A stretch of 64,000 nt of DNA from GCA-2686295 sp964402995 (GTDB taxonomy: Archaea; Nanobdellota; Nanobdellia; Woesearchaeales; GCA-2686295): positions 1 to 64,000 of the forward strand of contig CAYOEA010000001.1 of assembly GCA_964402995.1 (NCBI GenBank). Reading direction: 5' to 3'. Both the position numbers and the translations under genes were made by a program. Under the pieces are notes generated by a model that saw only the letters and a program-made list of their open reading frames with translations, was not told the DNA's origin and did not search any database. This document shows, one piece after another, positions 41,582 through 50,127 of this stretch. Within the stretch, counting starts at the first letter, position 1. The number at the start of each line of letters is the position of its first letter.

Positions 41582-42094
41582 ATGGATGGGCAATTACTTG
41601 AAGAATTTGTTAAGGAAATATTTTTGTTGAAAGGGTATTTATGTCTGCAAAATTTGCCAGGAAAACCAACAGGAAGTGGTGGTAGGGATGAATTTGATTT
41701 AGTTGCTATAAAATTCAATGAAAGCAAGGTAAGTGAGGTTGTTTGGGTTGAAGTCACAGCATATTTGAGCAAAGGTGCTAACGCAGTATTTGACAAATTT
41801 ACAGACAAAAAAGAAGAGTATTTACTAATTTATCTGAATGAAATGTATAATATCGACTGGAAAGATAAGATAAGTAAAAAATTTATTGTTCAAACAGAAC
41901 ATACTGCCATTAAGGCTAGAAAAGATCTTCCTGCAGAAATCATATTCATCAGCCAATTGGTTAAAAGTATAGGTGAGATTAAACAAGAGTTCAAAGAAAA
42001 ATACAAAAAGATTTCTAATTCAAAAAGCCCTTCTTCCAAATTGACCTTGCCTAATACATTCTCAATTATAGAGCTATTAGATAATAATAAGTAA
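41582..42094 (+). CDS. Restriction-endonuclease-like protein with a Thr in place of Lys
   Basis: 170 residues from the preferred ATG. The fold signature of Mrr-like PD-(D/E)xK enzymes is visible: PTGSGGRDEFDLVAI (Asp39), then VVWVEVTAY (Glu57). The third catalytic position, normally Lys, is Thr59. Helical parts follow, ending in a Ser-Lys-rich tail. It may be inactive or use a different residue. It sits between the MazG/helicase operon and the DUF2779 gene. Confidence 0.6.
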   Translation: MDGQLLEEFVKEIFLLKGYLCLQNLPGKPTGSGGRDEFDLVAIKFNESKVSEVVWVEVTAYLSKGANAVFDKFTDKKEEYLLIYLNEMYNIDWKDKISKKFIVQTEHTAIKARKDLPAEIIFISQLVKSIGEIKQEFKEKYKKISNSKSPSSKLTLPNTFSIIELLDNNK

Positions 42095-42118
42095 ATACTA
42101 CTAGTTTAGCTAAATTAA

Positions 42119-43582
42119 TCAATAAGATATTAAATCCTTCAACTTTCTTAATATTTCAACTTCTGCGAATGTATCAAGTTCACAGTAAACTTCTAAATCT
42201 TTTCTTATCTTTGCAACTTCTTCTTTCGGAAGGTCTTCCAAGCAGATTCTTTGATAAGCACTACTTGCATCTCCACCATTACCTATTTCTAAATCTTTAT
42301 ATGATAAATCTGTTAATGCTGGAAGAACTTTCTTTAATGATGCCGAACCTTCTTGAACAGGATTATAATATAAGAAGCTTCTAAATGGTATTATTAAATC
42401 ATTAAATCGCTCTATGATTGCCAAACCCCATTCTTGATATTCTGGAAAGTATTCAATTAGTTCTCTAATTACACCAATTTCAAATCCTTGATTCCAAGCT
42501 AATATTGTACCAGAAGTTCCTAAATGTTCTTTCATTGATTCAAGAATTGCTTTTCTTGGGTCTTGTTTTTCATCTGCTAAAAAGGATATATGTTTCAATT
42601 CCCCATTTTCTTTTTCTTGTATGTGTAAAGAGTATTGAAATACTATTCTTTTATAGGGCGACATCTCATCATACATTGGGATTGCAGGATTTATAGTCTC
42701 AAAGTCAAAGTAGTAGATAGGATAATTTAGAGTTCCTAAAAACTGCTTTATGGCCTCTTTGTGAACAAATGGTTTGCCTGATAGTTCACAGTCTCTTTGA
42801 AGCTGTTGTTTCTCTGTTAATTTAAAATCACCAGGAATATCTTTTATAGAAATAATATTACTTTCAAATAAATCCCAAGACTTTTTACAGCCTCTTGTTA
42901 AACAAAAAACATTGTTTTTTGGTAAGAACTTCCAACAAGAATCAGTTAAACCACAAGTATATGGATTTGAACAATAAGGACCAATATCCACATTTGGCTT
43001 TTCTCCATTGATAATCTTCTTCATATCGGAAATTCTTTCATCAATACCAACAGTAAACTCTTTTACTTGATCAGTTATATCCTCTTTAGTAAAAAGTTTA
43101 TTAGGTTCTAAATCTCCTTGTTTAACATATTTATTATTGATAAACATTAGAAAACATTTATTGATTTTCAGACCAGATTTTTCATAAACAAGTTTTTGAA
43201 AAGAAACATCATGAACATTAACAGCTTTTACTTCAGTAGAAGATTTAACTTCAATAATATCCCACGAACCATCTTCATTAGGAACTAAAATATCTCCCCG
43301 ACTAAATAAACCATCAACCATGAAACCAGGTTCAAAAAGAGGTTTACCTTTGCTTATAAGTTCTTTAGTAGCATTAATATTCTCCATGAAACCACCTTCA
43401 GAGACTTTAATACCATCAGGAAATATGGATGTTGCCAAAACACCAACAGCAGTCCCAGTATCAAATAATTGTTGAGTTGCAGCATCAACTTCAGGCATGA
43501 ACGTTTTGTCATTTACAAGAGTCCAAAGAAGTTTAGAACATTGAAGACCTGCAAGGTATTTGGATTTAGTTAGAATAGACAT
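42119..43582 (-). CDS. DUF2779 protein: Cas4/RecB-like nuclease plus DEDDh exonuclease
   Basis: 487 residues. N-terminal RecB/Cas4-like part: GLFSRGDILVPNEDGSWDII then EVKSSTEV, the PD-(D/E)xK acid and Lys. A Cys cluster (GPYCSNPYTCGLTDSCW) could hold an Fe-S cluster, as in Cas4-type proteins. The C-terminal part starts YYFDFETINPAIP, an RNase H-like exonuclease Asp-Glu pair, with later AWNQGFE and the GNGGDASSAY block. Bacterial relatives are found in defence and mobile contexts. Convergent with the 41582 gene. Confidence 0.8.
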   Translation of the reverse strand: MSILTKSKYLAGLQCSKLLWTLVNDKTFMPEVDAATQQLFDTGTAVGVLATSIFPDGIKVSEGGFMENINATKELISKGKPLFEPGFMVDGLFSRGDILVPNEDGSWDIIEVKSSTEVKAVNVHDVSFQKLVYEKSGLKINKCFLMFINNKYVKQGDLEPNKLFTKEDITDQVKEFTVGIDERISDMKKIINGEKPNVDIGPYCSNPYTCGLTDSCWKFLPKNNVFCLTRGCKKSWDLFESNIISIKDIPGDFKLTEKQQLQRDCELSGKPFVHKEAIKQFLGTLNYPIYYFDFETINPAIPMYDEMSPYKRIVFQYSLHIQEKENGELKHISFLADEKQDPRKAILESMKEHLGTSGTILAWNQGFEIGVIRELIEYFPEYQEWGLAIIERFNDLIIPFRSFLYYNPVQEGSASLKKVLPALTDLSYKDLEIGNGGDASSAYQRICLEDLPKEEVAKIRKDLEVYCELDTFAEVEILRKLKDLISY

Positions 43583-43630
43583 GAGATATAATTGAAAGTT
43601 TTGTTATATAATTGTTTTTATTTCAAAAAA

Positions 43631-43638
43631 ATTTAAAT
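43631..43638 (+). promoter_or_regulatory. TATA box of the micro-gene
   Basis: ATTTAAAT is centred about 27 nt before the ATG at 43662, exactly the leaderless spacing. Confidence 0.55.
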
Positions 43639-43661
43639 ACTGATGATTCTATAATTATTAA

Positions 43662-43835
43662 ATGGTAATACAATATACTTTAAATGCAATTAAAAAAATA
43701 TTTGAATTATTATTCAATGTCGCGCTTTATTTCATAAAAGTTATTCCAGTAATAATCTTAATCATTATTTGGGCTGCTAGAGATCAAGATCTAGGCGATA
43801 AAATAAAAAACTATTTTTCATGGATAAAATTCTAG
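43662..43835 (+). CDS. Predicted 57-residue single-helix membrane peptide
   Basis: MVIQYTLNAIKKIF, then one transmembrane helix (about residues 17-40), then a charged tail ARDQDLGDKIKNYF. The leaderless promoter supports a real gene. The stop codon overlaps the second arm of a 13-bp inverted repeat. Type I toxin-like membrane peptides have this shape, but no antitoxin is seen. No family recognised. Confidence 0.55.
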   Translation: MVIQYTLNAIKKIFELLFNVALYFIKVIPVIILIIIWAARDQDLGDKIKNYFSWIKF

Positions 43836-43847
43836 AAAAATAGTTTT
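43807..43847 (+). terminator. 13-bp inverted repeat over the micro-gene stop
   Basis: AAAACTATTTTTC (43807-43819) and GAAAAATAGTTTT (43835-43847) are perfect arms with a 15-nt loop, and the second arm begins within the TAG stop. The T-rich end after it suggests a transcription-end hairpin. Confidence 0.55.
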
Positions 43848-43903
43848 AATCATAATTTTTTGCAATCTCATTAATTTATTTGTTACATCAACACAAATCT
43901 CAA

Positions 43904-44371
43904 CTATAACAAATCCCGAACAGTATTTATTTCAATTTTCGTTCTAATAATATTACCAACTGATTCTCGACCTAATTCTTTGCAATTCTGATCTTTGTAT
44001 ATGACATAAAGTGCTTCATCATCTTCCAACCCCTCATAATCAAAAACTGCAACTTGTTCCCATTGAATTGGCTCCATAAGGTCGTAATCAATAAATATAT
44101 TCTTTAGCTTGGTTGAAATTTCAAGGATATCTTCTATTGGTCCTTCTTTATTTGCTTTATGAATTATTCTTTTCATTTCTTGAACCGATTTGACAATACC
44201 ATAAAAATATCCTCTAATCATATCAGATTTTGAATTGAAATCTAAATTCTTCTTATAATCATTATAAGGAATGTTATCAAAATTGATTATTTTTAAAATA
44301 TCTTCAATGAAAATTAAACTTGAAGTCTCTAATGCACCTTTTTTTTCCCACTTTAAGAATTCATCATTCAT
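43904..44371 (-). CDS. Unknown 155-residue protein (last gene of a four-gene cassette)
   Basis: Helical, acidic protein with an N-terminal NDEFLKWEKKGALETSS and a C-terminal strand-rich part (EALYVIYKDQNCKELGR). Not recognised. It overlaps the membrane gene by 8 bp. The cassette is oriented minus and ends here; 43848-43903 shows only A/T-rich sequence. Confidence 0.5.
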   Translation of the reverse strand: MNDEFLKWEKKGALETSSLIFIEDILKIINFDNIPYNDYKKNLDFNSKSDMIRGYFYGIVKSVQEMKRIIHKANKEGPIEDILEISTKLKNIFIDYDLMEPIQWEQVAVFDYEGLEDDEALYVIYKDQNCKELGRESVGNIIRTKIEINTVRDLL

Positions 44372-44570
44372 TCTTCAAAGCATTTCCAATAGCAACGCAT
44401 ACAATTCCTGCTATGATTCCAAAAATACCTACAGCGACCAAATCACTTCCTTTTTCTTCATCAGGTTGTTCGCACCAATCATTGACCTGCTCTTCCAATC
44501 TTTCCCTATTAACGTAGATTCCACTGTCTCCTAGTTCTTGCGTAAGAACTTCTTTTTCATTCCATGTCAT
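44364..44570 (-). CDS. Small single-helix membrane protein of the cassette
   Basis: 68 residues starting MTWNEKEVLTQEL at the ATG 44570; a TTG at 44585 would add five residues, but the ATG fits better inside the overlap with the previous gene (ATGACATGGAATGA). An acidic cytosolic part is followed by one C-terminal transmembrane helix (about 42-63) and a short basic tail. Unknown family. Confidence 0.5.
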   Translation of the reverse strand: MTWNEKEVLTQELGDSGIYVNRERLEEQVNDWCEQPDEEKGSDLVAVGIFGIIAGIVCVAIGNALKNE

Positions 44571-44760
44571 CGAACATATCTCCAAAGTTATCTTCTATAG
44601 GTATTTCCACCATCTTTCCTTCTTTGACTATATTTAAGTTGTAATTTCTACTTGTGTATGTATCGCGGATACTTGTTGTTACGCCAATCTCAATTATATC
44701 TCGCTCAGTTAAATTATCAATTACCTCTCTTAATGCTTTTTTCTTTTCATCTAATTCCAA
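44557..44760 (-). CDS. Small acidic protein of the cassette
   Basis: 67 residues. The N-terminal helix LDEKKKALREVIDNLTERD precedes beta segments (DIIEIGVTTSIRDTYTS) and an acidic end (DNFGDMFDDME). No recognised domain. It overlaps the membrane gene by 14 bp and is 49 bp after the first gene. Two of its codons are shared with the start of the next gene in another frame. Confidence 0.5.
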   Translation of the reverse strand: MELDEKKKALREVIDNLTERDIIEIGVTTSIRDTYTSRNYNLNIVKEGKMVEIPIEDNFGDMFDDME

Positions 44761-44809
44761 TTTATACCTCTCTTCAAACCTCGTTTAATTTTGTTGGAAG
44801 CAATCAAGA

Positions 44810-45088
44810 TTAACTTTGCTCGCACAGTTCACCATACAAAGAACTTTCATAATCATGAATGCTTTTCTTTAAATCAAATAATTGCTCTTCATTCATATCA
44901 ATCCAGACAAAACCACCATTTGCAATAACACATAAACGACAACCATACAAAGCATGATTGTTCTTGTCAAAATAAGAAGTTATACGGACATCTTCCGCAG
45001 AATCATTTAGATCATACCCGTCTTTGAAAAACTTCATATACGCACCATTATTCATAGCTCCCGCTAATATTTTATTTTGTTTTACCAT
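44810..45088 (-). CDS. Small unknown protein (first gene of the cassette)
   Basis: 92 residues, cytosolic, with NGAYMKFFKDGYDLNDSAED and GCRLCVIANGGFVWIDM, including a CxxC-like pair (Cys50, Cys53). A clear GGAGG ribosome site precedes the ATG, and a TTTAAATAGA box lies at about 45119-45128, so this gene has a real leader. Not recognised. The 229-bp region to the next gene (45089-45317) holds both divergent promoters and no further signal. Confidence 0.5.
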   Translation of the reverse strand: MVKQNKILAGAMNNGAYMKFFKDGYDLNDSAEDVRITSYFDKNNHALYGCRLCVIANGGFVWIDMNEEQLFDLKKSIHDYESSLYGELCEQS

Positions 45089-45317
45089 TTTAAATCCTCC
45101 AATATAAATTTGGATAAGCTTCTATTTAAACATTGTCGGCATCGAAGAAATACTTAAGAAACTAGATTTAGAAAAGCCCAATAAAAGAAAATATAGTAAG
45201 CAATAATGCGTAAGATAAACTAGATTATGAAACAATGGATAAAAGAAGATATGTATTGAAGTTATGAAATTTATAAATAAAGAAATATTTATATATCTTA
45301 TAACAGGATAAACAATT

Positions 45318-45872
45318 ATGACAGAAGCACTTATTGTAATTGATATGCTAAAAGGTTATATGAAAGATACTGATAATTCAAAAAAAGTAATAAACAATAT
45401 CTTAAAATTGATTAAAGCCTTCAATAAAAATGGTAAAAAAGTTATTATTTCAGTTCCAAAATTTGGCAGTAAAAGAAAGAACCCTGTCATGATTAAGTTA
45501 TGGGGTGAAGAGTTTAAAGATGATCTTGAAAGTCAAAAAGTTGTTAAGGAATTCTCAAAGTTTAAATTTGACAAGAAAATTGAAAAACTTGAATACAGTG
45601 CTTTTTTTAAGACTGATTTAGAAAAATATTGCAAAAAGAATAACATAACTGATTTATATTTCACAGGTGTGTTCTCTGGCTGTTGTGTTTATTTTAGTGC
45701 GATAGATTCTGCTTATAGAATGATACAGCCTCATCTTGTTAGCGATGCTTCAGGAGGCCCTAAAAGGTCTTTAGTGAATAAGGGATGGCAACAAGATACA
45801 ATTAAACGATTTAAGTTAATGGCAGGACCAGTAACTACAACAACAAAACTTATCGAGAAAATAACAATTTAA
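45318..45872 (+). CDS. Isochorismatase-family cysteine hydrolase
   Basis: 184 residues, the alpha/beta fold of nicotinamidase-like enzymes. The catalytic triad is visible: Asp9 in LIVIDMLKGY, Lys90 in EKLEYSAF, Cys123 in TGVFSGCCVYFS. The family's YSAF-x-x-T motif is intact. The substrate (nicotinamide, isochorismate or another amide) is undetermined. It stands alone; its promoter has the TATATCTTATAA-type box just before the start. Confidence 0.88.
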   Translation: MTEALIVIDMLKGYMKDTDNSKKVINNILKLIKAFNKNGKKVIISVPKFGSKRKNPVMIKLWGEEFKDDLESQKVVKEFSKFKFDKKIEKLEYSAFFKTDLEKYCKKNNITDLYFTGVFSGCCVYFSAIDSAYRMIQPHLVSDASGGPKRSLVNKGWQQDTIKRFKLMAGPVTTTTKLIEKITI

Positions 45873-45906
45873 GTCTGATTTACTTAATTTTAATCTAGAA
45901 ATTGAT

Positions 45907-46218
45907 TTACTTTTGTTCTTTAACCAAATTAATCTGTCTAATCATATCTTGATATTGTTCTTTCTTAGAATTACAAAAGAAACCCCTACAAACTTGCGGT
46001 CTAGTTTTATGTATTGAGCAGGACTTATCTTTCAAATAAATACAACTGCCATCCTCTCTTCTTTTCAAAATATTTTGACCAGTAAGTTCTGCTTTTTCAA
46101 ACTCAACAATTCCAAACTTTCCAAGTTCAGTTTCGTATTTACCAGACTCATATTCTTCCTTATTAAGATTAATTAAGAATAGCTTGCAGCAAACCCCTGA
46201 TTGATGACATTCATCCAT
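45907..46218 (-). CDS. YkgJ-type Cys-cluster (Zn/Fe) protein
   Basis: 103 residues with the CxxxCC family pattern: HQSGVCCKLF near the start, then GSCIYLKDKSCSIHKTRPQVCRGFFCN. The repeated Cys residues form the zinc or iron-binding cluster of the YkgJ family. Role unknown; proposed to be involved in metal-dependent modification. Confidence 0.85.
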   Translation of the reverse strand: MDECHQSGVCCKLFLINLNKEEYESGKYETELGKFGIVEFEKAELTGQNILKRREDGSCIYLKDKSCSIHKTRPQVCRGFFCNSKKEQYQDMIRQINLVKEQK

Positions 46219-46293
46219 AAGTTTGAAAGATGACGAGGAGGTTTATTTATGTTTGTATTGAAGATGGGCCTGGTAATCTAAGATATTTATTCT

Positions 46294-46872
46294 TTAAGAG
46301 AAAAAAACGCCTCGTTTATAGAGTTCATAAACGATATCTGCTTCATGCAATGCATCATCTGCTCCTCGGTGTAATTCCACATAATCAGTTTCTTTAAATA
46401 AGAAATCCCATGCTTCTTGTACACTGGGCCATTTATAATTTCCAAAATTTCCTGGAAGTTTACATATTGGAGTCATTAACATCATCGGACAAGGTAATTC
46501 AGTAATAATCAAACCCCTGGATTTTAGAAATCCAAAATCAAATGATTTGTTATATGCAGTTACAAGGTTATCATTCATAATTTGTTGTATCTCTTCAATA
46601 TTTAGTTCTGATGCATTCAATACATCATCGTATTTCAAGTCAGAATTGTTAAACACCCAACTATCACTGTGCTGTTCTCCAAATGATTCTTCTTTTACTA
46701 ACTTATTGTAAACAATTTTTTTATTGCCTGTTTCAAGATCTAATTCAACAATTCCAATTTCTACAATTAAATCTTTTTTAGGTTTTAATCCTGTTGTTTC
46801 AATATCTACAACTAGAATTCTTTTACTACTCATTTCATTATACCTATACATTTGTGAAAAATTTAACTGCAT
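46294..46872 (-). CDS. DnaQ-type 3'-5' exonuclease
   Basis: Up to 192 residues. The DEDDh exonuclease core starts with VVDIETTGLKPKKDLIVEIG (Asp-Glu), with the later Asp in VTAYNKSFDFGFL and the C-terminal His-Asp in HRGADDALHEADIVYEL. Two starts are possible: ATG 46872 and ATG 46833 (MSSKRILVVD). Both have an A/T-rich box at leaderless spacing (46893-46902 and near 46860), so I keep the longer with reserve. Proofreading or small-substrate trimming is likely. Confidence 0.85.
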   Translation of the reverse strand: MQLNFSQMYRYNEMSSKRILVVDIETTGLKPKKDLIVEIGIVELDLETGNKKIVYNKLVKEESFGEQHSDSWVFNNSDLKYDDVLNASELNIEEIQQIMNDNLVTAYNKSFDFGFLKSRGLIITELPCPMMLMTPICKLPGNFGNYKWPSVQEAWDFLFKETDYVELHRGADDALHEADIVYELYKRGVFFS

Positions 46873-46940
46873 ATTTGATTGATTTGATTAATGAATTTAA
46901 ACTTAACGGTTTATTTTAAAGAAACTTATAAATCATTTAT

Positions 46941-47465
46941 TCAGAAATAAGTCATTATTTCATCAGCTATTTGATTAAGTGTTTTTTTATTTGTATCTAT
47001 ATTAATTGCGCCTTCATATTTTGTTTTTAGAAACTTAGAGTATTTTTTATCGATTAAGTCATAATTTGTTGTCTCATCTTTTGATCGTTTTCTTTTTTTA
47101 GCTCTGTTCTTTAATGTTGATATATCAGCACATAATTCAAAAACATATACTTTAGCGCCATTGGTTTTCCCTATTTGAACTAAGTTATCCAATCTTGATT
47201 GTCCTTTTGTTGAATGAGAAAATATTGCATCAGATATCACTGTATAATTCGCGTTTAGAAAATTTCTTATTAAATCATCTGCGTTATCATGCATTAAATC
47301 AATTAATTTATTTGAGGCAAACGCGATATCTTCAGGAATTAATGAGTATGTTGTGTGAGCAACAGGAATATAAGCGACTTTACCAGTTAATTTCTGTATG
47401 AGTTTCTTAACTACACTTGTCTTTCCAACAGCTGACGGACCTCTTATAATAATTAATTTTTTCAT
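46941..47465 (-). CDS. P-loop kinase-like NTPase
   Basis: 174 residues with Walker A GPSAVGKT (9-16), preceded by KLIIIR, and a short LID-like basic stretch NRAKKRKRSKDE. The pattern is that of small-molecule or nucleotide kinases. The YTVISDAIFSHS segment is the acid-binding strand. Substrate unknown. The start is clear and the gene diverges from the M16 peptidase. Confidence 0.75.
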   Translation of the reverse strand: MKKLIIIRGPSAVGKTSVVKKLIQKLTGKVAYIPVAHTTYSLIPEDIAFASNKLIDLMHDNADDLIRNFLNANYTVISDAIFSHSTKGQSRLDNLVQIGKTNGAKVYVFELCADISTLKNRAKKRKRSKDETTNYDLIDKKYSKFLKTKYEGAINIDTNKKTLNQIADEIMTYF

Positions 47466-47620
47466 AGATTCAGAATTGATTTAATTGTTTATAAGATTTT
47501 CTTTATTGATTATCTTAATAATCTCACTCGAAGCATTTTATTCTCAGTTCACTTTGTTTAAAGAAAGTCGTGAAAATGTTCATTAAACTTTATAAGCAAG
47601 CTATTTTTATCATGCCATAA

Positions 47621-48814
47621 ATGATTGAGAAAAAAGTTTTAGAAAATGGATTAAAAATTCTTTATAAAAAAACTAATACTAAATCCATTGCTCTTGTTGT
47701 TACTGTTAAAGCTGGTTGCATTTATGAACCTGATGAAATAATGGGCGTTTCACATTTTTTAGAACACATGATCTTTAATGGAACTAAAACTAGAACTCAA
47801 ATTGAAATTTCTAAGGCAATTGAAGATTTGGGAGGAGAATTTAATGCAGCTACAGGAAGAGATAGTACTCTTTTTTATATTAAGATTCTAAAAAAACATT
47901 TTGATCTAGCACTTGATATTATGAATGATATGATTATGAATTCTACTTTTCCAATTAAGTCATTTGAAATAGAAAAAGGTGTTGTGCTTGAAGAAATTAA
48001 CATGGCATACGATACTCCTGGTAGTTATCAATTTATGTTATTCCAAGACTCGTTATTCAAAGATCACCCTGCAAGTAAAAGAGTTTTAGGAACAAAGGAT
48101 ACAATCACCAATCTTACAAGAGCTCAATTATTTGATTATTATAAACAGTTCTATGTACCAAATAATATGATTATCACTATAACAGGCGATGTAAAAGACG
48201 TAGTTTCTAAAATTAGCAATAAATTTGAAAGTTTAAAATCACAAAAGTTAAACTTACCTAATATTCCAACTCAAGTAAACGCGCAAAGAAGTTTAATTGA
48301 AAAAAGAAACATATCTCAAAGTTACTTTGTTATGGGTTATGCATTACCTTGCGAAAATCGTGAAGATTCTTTTGCACTTGACATTTTAAGAGCCATTCTT
48401 GGAAGAGGTCAATCAGGTTGGATATTTGATGAGATTAGAAATAAAAGAGGATTAGCTTATGAAGCAGGTGTTTATCTAGATTTATCTATTGATACAGGAT
48501 TTATGTGTGTATATGCGAACAGTCACAAAAAGAATATTGAAAAAATAAAAAAGATTATTTTTGAACAATTTGATAGACTTCAAAAACTAACCGAGGAAGA
48601 TCTTAATAATGCGAAAAATTATATTGAAGGAGAATTCATATTAGAACTTGAAAATAATGTTAGATTAGCCGAAGAAATTGCACATTCAGAATTATGTCAA
48701 CTTGATTTAGAAAAGTATATTCGCAATATTAAGAAAGTAAATTTAATAAAAGTAAAAGAAGTGGCTAAATGCTTTAATGAAAATTATTCTCAGAGTATTA
48801 TTGAACAAAAATAA
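47621..48814 (+). CDS. M16-family zinc metallopeptidase
   Basis: 397 residues, one active-type peptidase half: zinc motif HFLEH (His45, Glu48, His49) and the downstream EEINMAYDTP with the Glu ligand near residue 125. The second half holds the typical FVMGYALP and RGLAYEAGVY elements. Most relatives work as two-domain chains or heterodimers; here a single half-size gene suggests a homodimer. The TATA box CTTTATAAGC near 47588 gives a short leader. Likely degrades or processes peptides. Confidence 0.9.
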   Translation: MIEKKVLENGLKILYKKTNTKSIALVVTVKAGCIYEPDEIMGVSHFLEHMIFNGTKTRTQIEISKAIEDLGGEFNAATGRDSTLFYIKILKKHFDLALDIMNDMIMNSTFPIKSFEIEKGVVLEEINMAYDTPGSYQFMLFQDSLFKDHPASKRVLGTKDTITNLTRAQLFDYYKQFYVPNNMIITITGDVKDVVSKISNKFESLKSQKLNLPNIPTQVNAQRSLIEKRNISQSYFVMGYALPCENREDSFALDILRAILGRGQSGWIFDEIRNKRGLAYEAGVYLDLSIDTGFMCVYANSHKKNIEKIKKIIFEQFDRLQKLTEEDLNNAKNYIEGEFILELENNVRLAEEIAHSELCQLDLEKYIRNIKKVNLIKVKEVAKCFNENYSQSIIEQK

Positions 48815-49011
48815 TTAAGTAGTGAAGGGCGTAACACCTCGAACTCATATGGGACCATCCAGTTTTAATCATCGCCACCACCAATTATAATCATATTCTT
48901 TATTGATTTTATTTAAATCTTTGTTCCAGTCAACTATGTTTATTCTCACGCGAAACATTTGCCAATATTATAAAGAAAAATTTATAATGTATGAAATAAA
49001 TATACAATCAG

Positions 49012-49692
49012 ATGTTAAATATATTCAATTTTTTCATTATCTTATCATTAGATGTTTTTAATTCTTTCAAATCACTATTTCTAGAAAATCCCACTATACA
49101 TAGTTTTAAAGTTATTATCATTTGTTTTATTATCATTTCATTCATTAGACTGGTCATATTTAGAAATAGAGTTCAACAAATGCCCACTCTAAGTAATTAT
49201 GTTCGAGTATATGCTCCTATTGGTGTTTTAGTAATAGCTTTAATCATCATATTAATAGTACCTAATAATTTTAATAAAAACTTTGATTCTAATGAAAATA
49301 GATCTATAATTAAGAACTTAGAAGATTCTAATATTAATATTGAAATATTTCAAGATAGTAAATGTTTAAAATTTGAAACTATACATCAAGATAATAACTA
49401 TACAAGTGCTATTAATTATTTCACAGAAGAAATTATTAAACTAGGTTTTACTCATAAAAATATATTCCAAGTAAATAAATTAGAGGAAGGGAGTGGAATT
49501 ATTTTTGTAAGTATAATAAATACAAGCGGTAATGGAATGGATTATTGTGAAAAATTAAATGAGACGTTTAAAAAAAAAAATTCTGAATTTGATTGTAGAG
49601 TTGCAAGAAATAATGAAACAACCTTATCATTAACAAATGCTTTGAGATTTACAAATAACAATTTAGAAGCCAGATATAGAGTTTCTTGTTAA
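49012..49692 (+). CDS. Unknown protein with two N-terminal membrane helices
   Basis: 226 residues. Transmembrane helices lie near 25-48 and 63-84, followed by a soluble C-terminal domain of about 140 residues with EIFQDSKCLKFETIHQDNN and two Cys in the DYCEKLNETF region. The soluble part is probably outside the cell. Family not recognised. The 197-bp region before it (48815-49011) is somewhat GC-richer at 48830-48890, but I see no RNA fold or gene there. Confidence 0.5.
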   Translation: MLNIFNFFIILSLDVFNSFKSLFLENPTIHSFKVIIICFIIISFIRLVIFRNRVQQMPTLSNYVRVYAPIGVLVIALIIILIVPNNFNKNFDSNENRSIIKNLEDSNINIEIFQDSKCLKFETIHQDNNYTSAINYFTEEIIKLGFTHKNIFQVNKLEEGSGIIFVSIINTSGNGMDYCEKLNETFKKKNSEFDCRVARNNETTLSLTNALRFTNNNLEARYRVSC

Positions 49693-49768
49693 TAACAACT
49701 TAACTCTTTAAAGCATCTAGTTATAGAATATATACCTTTATATAGAGCCTCATGATTGTAGAATCAAA

Positions 49769-50113
49769 ATGAACACCATACCATACCCTACATTATACGA
49801 TAGACCAGAAGGATACACTCTTGAAGATGATATGAGTAAAACAAAGAAAATTTTAGAATCATATGGATTAGTTCCTACTATGAATATTGGTTCTGCAAAT
49901 AGCAGTGATTTGAAAATTATCTATGCAAGTCCTGCTAAGGGAGGCGTTATGCTTCAACATAGACTTGATAGAGCTCCAAGAATGAACCTTCCGGATGATA
50001 TTGATTCTTCAAATGATATTTCTAAACATCTACCAACAGACAATATAATGTTTTCAATTGGAATGGATGCTGCTTTATTTAAGAAAATATCACTTGATCT
50101 TATTGGAAAATAA
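49769..50113 (+). CDS. Unknown 114-residue protein
   Basis: Small soluble protein without a recognised domain. It starts NTIPYPTLYDRPEGYTLEDDM and has a strand-rich GLVPTMNIGSANSS and KIIYASPAKGGVMLQHRLDRAP. Stand-alone, leaderless with a CTTTATATAG box about 30 nt before the ATG. The frame is not shared with a convergent gene (ends 15 bp before it). Confidence 0.5.
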   Translation: MNTIPYPTLYDRPEGYTLEDDMSKTKKILESYGLVPTMNIGSANSSDLKIIYASPAKGGVMLQHRLDRAPRMNLPDDIDSSNDISKHLPTDNIMFSIGMDAALFKKISLDLIGK

Positions 50114-50127
50114 ACTATGTTTTGAAG

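Noticed and set aside
48830..48890. GC-richer stretch that might be a tRNA, C/D-box RNA or other small RNA
   Set aside because: No cloverleaf, no matching C and D boxes and no extended stem could be found on either strand.
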